Assembly: GCA_003116975.1 (NCBI GenBank)
Contig: BGKB01000098.1
Coordinates: 1 to 64,000, forward strand
Direction: 5' to 3'
Length of the DNA: 64,000 nucleotides
Origin: Aurantiochytrium sp. KH105
Taxonomy: Eukaryota > Sar > Bigyra > Thraustochytrida > Thraustochytriidae
A program made the translations under genes and the position numbers. Shown here piece after piece: positions 60,358 to 64,000 of this stretch (positions are counted from its first letter, which is position 1; every line of letters begins with the position of its first letter). The notes beneath the pieces were generated by a model that was given only the letters and a program-made list of their open reading frames with translations, made no database searches and had not been told where the DNA came from.

Positions 60358-61743
60358 TCAGTCTTGCGGCGCAGTTTCGGGGGGGATTGCGGGAAAAAGA
60401 CCCTGGCGCATCATCTGCTTGCCAAGGCTCTCGAGGTGCACGGCGTAGGCAGTGACGCGCTCGCCAATGGAGGGGCCCAAGGATCCATCGGCGCAAAGAT
60501 ACCTATCGATGCTCTCGTCGCAGGGCACCGAAAAGATGGAAGTGCAAAGCGTGCCGTCCTTGATGTCGGGCTGCGGCCGAACAATTTGGCCGAGCAGAAA
60601 AGAGCGGTCGCTGGAATTATCTTCGACAATGTTCGTGGGTGCGGTGATGCTGCAGCCCAGAAAAGCCTCTACCTTTTCAGTGTAGCGGGGATTAGGTCCA
60701 TCAAAGCAAGGTTCCAACATGACCCTTGCCTCGGAAAAGAGACGCGTGTCTGTGGTTCCAAGCTCCTCGTCGTCGAAAGCAATAAGTTTGATGCCCGGGT
60801 GCGAGACTTGCGGCGTAATGTCGCGAATTTTGCCTGTGGAGCGCTGAATATCGTGCTCGACGCGGTCGAGAAAGTCCGGGTCAGAGAGCGAGCCCCAGAT
60901 AACCTTGAACATTTCGGCGGCAGACAAGGCAATAAACCTGTCTCGCGCGTCCATGTCAAAGCGCAGGGCGATGCGGCGCGCCGAGCTCCGGTCGCAGCCG
61001 AGGGGTAGGAGCTGATAGCGAAAAGAGACGTTGTAGGGCTGTCCGGGAAAGAGATAGTACCGTCTACCCTCGTGCCAGGTGTGATCGTAGCACCCGTAGC
61101 CGATGCCGAGTATTTGGGCCACGGAGGAGTCTTGGCAGCCGCGCAAGAGCATGATGGTCTCCTCATCCTCGGCTTGGGTTTCTGCCTTTTGCACGCCACG
61201 AACAAGCTGCGAGACGGACGCGCGCATTTTCATGACTTGCATACGTAAGAGCTCGTTTTCCATGCGCAAACGCGTGTCTGTGGTGAGGCCCGCGCAGCGG
61301 AGGGCCTCGACCTCGCACTGGAGGTCGGCGATTCTGCTCATGAAGATGCCTCGTTCTTCGACCATGGAGTCTATTTTCTTTTGCAGTTCCTCGCGCTCGA
61401 TCTTGCGCCGCAGCCGGTGTCTCCTGCAGGCGGCTGCGTTATCGCCACCGGGCGCGCGCCGCCGGGCCTTTTTCTCCTGCGACGAGTTCGAGGACACGCG
61501 CGAGGGCGCCTTGGTCGGCTCGAGCTTGAGCGGGGGCTCTCCGGCCTCGGTCCCGCTCGTCTCCGAGTGCAGCGGGCTCTCGGCGCACGAGGGCGACCCG
61601 TGCGTTGTCCTGCTGCGATCTGTCTCGAGGACGAGCCACGGGTCGTCCAGCTCCACGTAGCCGGCGCCCTCGAAGCCGGCGCCCTCCTTGTCGCCGTGTT
61701 GAGCGCCGGAGTCCATGCCTGCCCAGTTCATGCTCGCGCTCAT
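60358..61743 (-). CDS. bZIP transcription factor, stramenopile-style
   Basis: 461 residues from ATG 61743. The basic region and zipper keep the exact bZIP spacing N102-x7-R110-x9-L120, in DNAAACRRHRLRRK, with heptad positions L120, M127, F134, L141 and L148. Two usual DNA-contact positions differ: the Ala at N+4 is Cys106 and the Ser/Cys at N+7 is His109. A second helical stretch (about 155-190) may extend the coiled coil. The C-terminal ~260 residues form a globular domain (YDHTWHEGRRYYLFPGQPYN, ARDRFIALSAAEMFKVIW, a Cys-containing tail) which I recognise only as the kind of large domain found after bZIP regions in oomycete and other stramenopile proteins. Nuclear DNA-binding regulator; targets unknown. 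Confidence 0.83.
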   Translation of the reverse strand: MSASMNWAGMDSGAQHGDKEGAGFEGAGYVELDDPWLVLETDRSRTTHGSPSCAESPLHSETSGTEAGEPPLKLEPTKAPSRVSSNSSQEKKARRRAPGGDNAAACRRHRLRRKIEREELQKKIDSMVEERGIFMSRIADLQCEVEALRCAGLTTDTRLRMENELLRMQVMKMRASVSQLVRGVQKAETQAEDEETIMLLRGCQDSSVAQILGIGYGCYDHTWHEGRRYYLFPGQPYNVSFRYQLLPLGCDRSSARRIALRFDMDARDRFIALSAAEMFKVIWGSLSDPDFLDRVEHDIQRSTGKIRDITPQVSHPGIKLIAFDDEELGTTDTRLFSEARVMLEPCFDGPNPRYTEKVEAFLGCSITAPTNIVEDNSSDRSFLLGQIVRPQPDIKDGTLCTSIFSVPCDESIDRYLCADGSLGPSIGERVTAYAVHLESLGKQMMRQGLFPAIPPETAPQD

Positions 61744-62010
61744 GGTCCTGGCCCGGCCCGCGCAGCCTGCGCTGCCGCCGCGCAGCCAGTCGGGTTGCCG
61801 CTGCCGCCGCGCCTGCGTCTGCGCGTACGCGTCAAGAGCTGCGCGAGGGCGCGCGCGCGCGCACGAGGGCGAGAGATGGAGAGAGATCAGTCGTCGGCGG
61901 CGATGACCTCAATTTTCAAACCCAACCCAAATCAACTCCGCCCGCCCGCCCGCCGCGCCGCGCCCGCGCGCGCTGCTGCTCCCGTTCGCGCGCGCGCTTC
62001 CGCCGCGCAG

Positions 62011-62044
<34 letters not shown>

Positions 62045-64000
62045 CCGCCGCGCCGCCGGCCTCTCGCCTGCTGCTGCAGCCGCGCTTCGGAGTTGCTTCT
62101 TTGCCGCGCCTCGCCTTCTTGCCCTCGCTGCTTTCTCTCCTTTCTTTCCCTCTTTCCTCCTCTCTCTCTCCTGCTTTCCCGCTTCCTTTCTCGCCCTCCC
62201 TCCCTCCCTCCCTCCCTAGCTTTGCTCTGCTTCGCCTTGGGGCGCCGCCCCCACAGTGAGCTGGCCCCGCGCGCGACTGTGGCGCCGGCCGGCGCCGCAA
62301 TGTGTTTTAGTCCACTTGCCAGCCAGCCGGCACAGTCGCCTTCCGCGCGCCGGCCAGTGGTGGGGGGCCGCCGCGCGGGCCAGTGGGGGAGCTTCGTTCG
62401 ACCCCCCTTTGCTGCTTTTCTGTCCTTTCGCCCCGCACCAGGCTCTGCTGCGCGCGGCTTCGGGTAGATAGATGGCTACCACAGCCGCCCGCACGCGGCC
62501 CACGTAGAGGTCGGGACGCCCCGCAGCGGACACGCGGCGCGCTTCCAGCGACGCCTTCGTCGCGGAGGGAAGGCCCGCAGCGAAGCCACGCGCTAGCTTT
62601 GCTTTCGCGCCGGCCGCCCCACACAACCTACCGCCGGCCGCTTCCTTTCGACCCCTCCTCGCGCCGCGAGCGGGTCTCCGCACCTCCCACAGCTGGACGC
62701 CGCTGCGGGTCTGTCCTCGGTTGCCGCGCTACTCTCGTCCCGCGTGCGTCCTTGACGCCGCGCCGCGCGCGGTTCGCTCTCCGGCGAGGACGTCGTCTCG
62801 CTCGCAGTCGCAGTTGCCGCTCACGCGCTCAGCGTGGGCTCCTGCCGCGCTCTCCAGGCCCGCCCCGCGCCCCTGCGCCGGGACACCCCCGGCACCGGCC
62901 AGGGCGCCTCATCTGCCTGCTGCTGCTTCTCGCGTGACTGTCTGTCTTGGCCTGAGCTGGCTGTTTACGTCTGTCTCCGTCTGCCTCTGCCAGTGTGTAT
63001 ACCGCAGAACAAACTAACTGTAACTAACTCTCGGCTGCCGTTGAACCGGCCGCCCCCGCCCTGTGAGGGAGACACGACTTTCATTCATATGTCGATGTCG
63101 AAAACATAGGCACGCAAGGAGAAAGACAGACGGAGAAAGAAAGACGGCTTTCTCTCCCGCGCGCTGCACTGCGATCTCGTCCGTCCCGAACCGGCAGCAG
63201 CTGCAGCTGCTCCCGCTCGCCCTCGCGCCCACGCGCCCGCCCGTCTGCGCTGGCCGCGACAGCCGCTGTCGGCGCGTCGTCCAGGCACCGCGGCCACACC
63301 TCTCGCACGAAGGCGCCGCGGGAAAGAAAGAGGGAGCGCGAGGAGGGCCTGGCGGGGAATGGATTCGAGAGAGACACCCACGAAGAAACAAATCAGGTGC
63401 GCGGACCGGGCGCCGTGCCTCGCTCTCGCGTGCACGGCGGCGCCCTGATCCGCGCAGCGCAGCAGCAACGCAGCGCAGCGCAGCGCGGCGAGCGAGCGAG
63501 AGGGAGGAGCAGCCAGCTGCAGCTGCAGAGGCTCGCACGAAGGGCGAGAGCGGCCGGTGCAGAGAAAGCGTCCCGCGCGAAACAGCCGTGGCCGGCCCGG
63601 GCGCGCTCCGCGATAGTGGTGCGCGTGAAATTATGTCCGGGACCGACACGCCCGTCGCAGCAACGTCACGTACCGCAGACCCCGCGGGCGCCGCGCAGTC
63701 TCGTGTCGGCCGCCAGCCAGCAGCCGCCGCCTGCACTGCGGCTGCGGCTGCGCGCTCGGACGATGGAACGAACGGTCGCGGCAGCTGCGACGAAGAGCGG
63801 CGAGGAGTCCAGGCTCGCGCGCTCGCATCGCGAGCCTGGATCGTCCGTGACGGCACCCCGGGTCAAGCCAAGCCAAGCCAAGCCAAGCCAAGGAAAGTGA
63901 CCAAGCAGCCGCGCTTGGTTGGCCCGGCCGCGCGTCGTGTCGGCCCAGCCGTAGCTTCGCGCATTTGCGCTCGCAAAGCAAGACCGCGCAAGCTGGCGCA
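61744..64000. other. GC-rich low-complexity end of the window
   Basis: About 2.3 kb with CGCG runs, a GCAA microsatellite (62010-62043), TTTCC/CCTC runs (62138-62218) and an AAGCC run (63861-63892). Long frames occur on both strands, but all are Arg/Ala/Pro/Ser-rich mutual shadows. The bZIP promoter must lie at the left end. No gene supported; a gene could start beyond the window. Confidence 0.55.

Noticed and set aside
60295-61008. Plus-strand 237-codon frame after the TATA-like run
   Set aside because: Antisense shadow of the bZIP coding sequence; no recognisable domain.
63014-63856. Minus-strand 280-codon frame at the right end
   Set aside because: Arg/Ala/Pro/Ser-rich and overlapped by equally long plus-strand frames; typical of chance in GC-rich low-complexity DNA.

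Overview
The window is nuclear DNA of a single-celled eukaryote. It carries spliceosomal GT-AG introns (PRMT5-like gene, bestrophin-like gene), cytosolic ribosomal protein uL30/RPL7, katanin p60, PRMT5, a YEATS protein, a 3R-MYB, a bZIP, secreted proteins with probable GPI signals and an ER-type FKBP. Most genes are intronless and GC-rich, and they lie between long gaps of low-complexity DNA. A ciliary-type LRRC9, a fungal-type LCCL membrane protein, a VWA-Hint protein and secreted intradiol dioxygenases point to a stramenopile, perhaps a thraustochytrid (Labyrinthulomycete). That placement is inference and could be wrong. No virus-derived element, transposon, rRNA, tRNA or CRISPR array was recognised.

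Layout. 0.2-9.8 kb: katanin p60 (+), a small cytidine/guanine-deaminase-family enzyme (-), an LRRC9-like giant leucine-rich-repeat protein (+) and a TylF-type methyltransferase (-). 9.8-12.7 kb: mostly low-complexity DNA with two doubtful small ORFs. 12.7-22.5 kb: an LCCL multi-pass membrane protein (+), a TPR/STI1 cochaperone (-), a CREST-superfamily membrane hydrolase-like protein with an internal duplication (+), a GAS41/Yaf9-type YEATS protein (-), and a ubiquitin-TIR fusion with a C-terminal CaaX box (-). 22.5-26.3 kb: repeat-rich gap with a long inverted repeat. 26.3-32.2 kb: polyglutamine-rich 3R-MYB (+) and an endonuclease/exonuclease/phosphatase-fold protein (+). 33.2-38.4 kb: two paralogous secreted intradiol dioxygenases (-), with a 25-bp tandem repeat and a doubtful spliced gene between them. 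38.7-50 kb: a two-exon bestrophin-like membrane protein (-), RPL7 (+), three-exon PRMT5 (+) and an acidic coiled-coil protein (+). 50-61.8 kb: ER FKBP (-), divergent long-form tRNase Z (+), VWA-Hint protein (-), an FG-GAP-like single-pass protein (-), a gap with an unresolved ORF, and a stramenopile-style bZIP (-). 61.8-64 kb: GC-rich low-complexity DNA.

The genes are mostly unrelated housekeeping and regulatory genes in alternating orientation, with several short convergent or divergent intergenic regions. They do not form one pathway. The best candidate for an undescribed system is the gene at 20499-22490. It joins a ubiquitin domain ending in LRLRGG, a beta-rich middle region, a TIR domain with an intact plant-type WCLEE motif, and a prenylation signal. 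This suggests a membrane-anchored, possibly NAD-cleaving signalling protein whose ubiquitin part might be released by deubiquitinases. Several start codons below were moved to an internal ATG because the longer reading frame began at a non-ATG codon or ran through obvious leader sequence.
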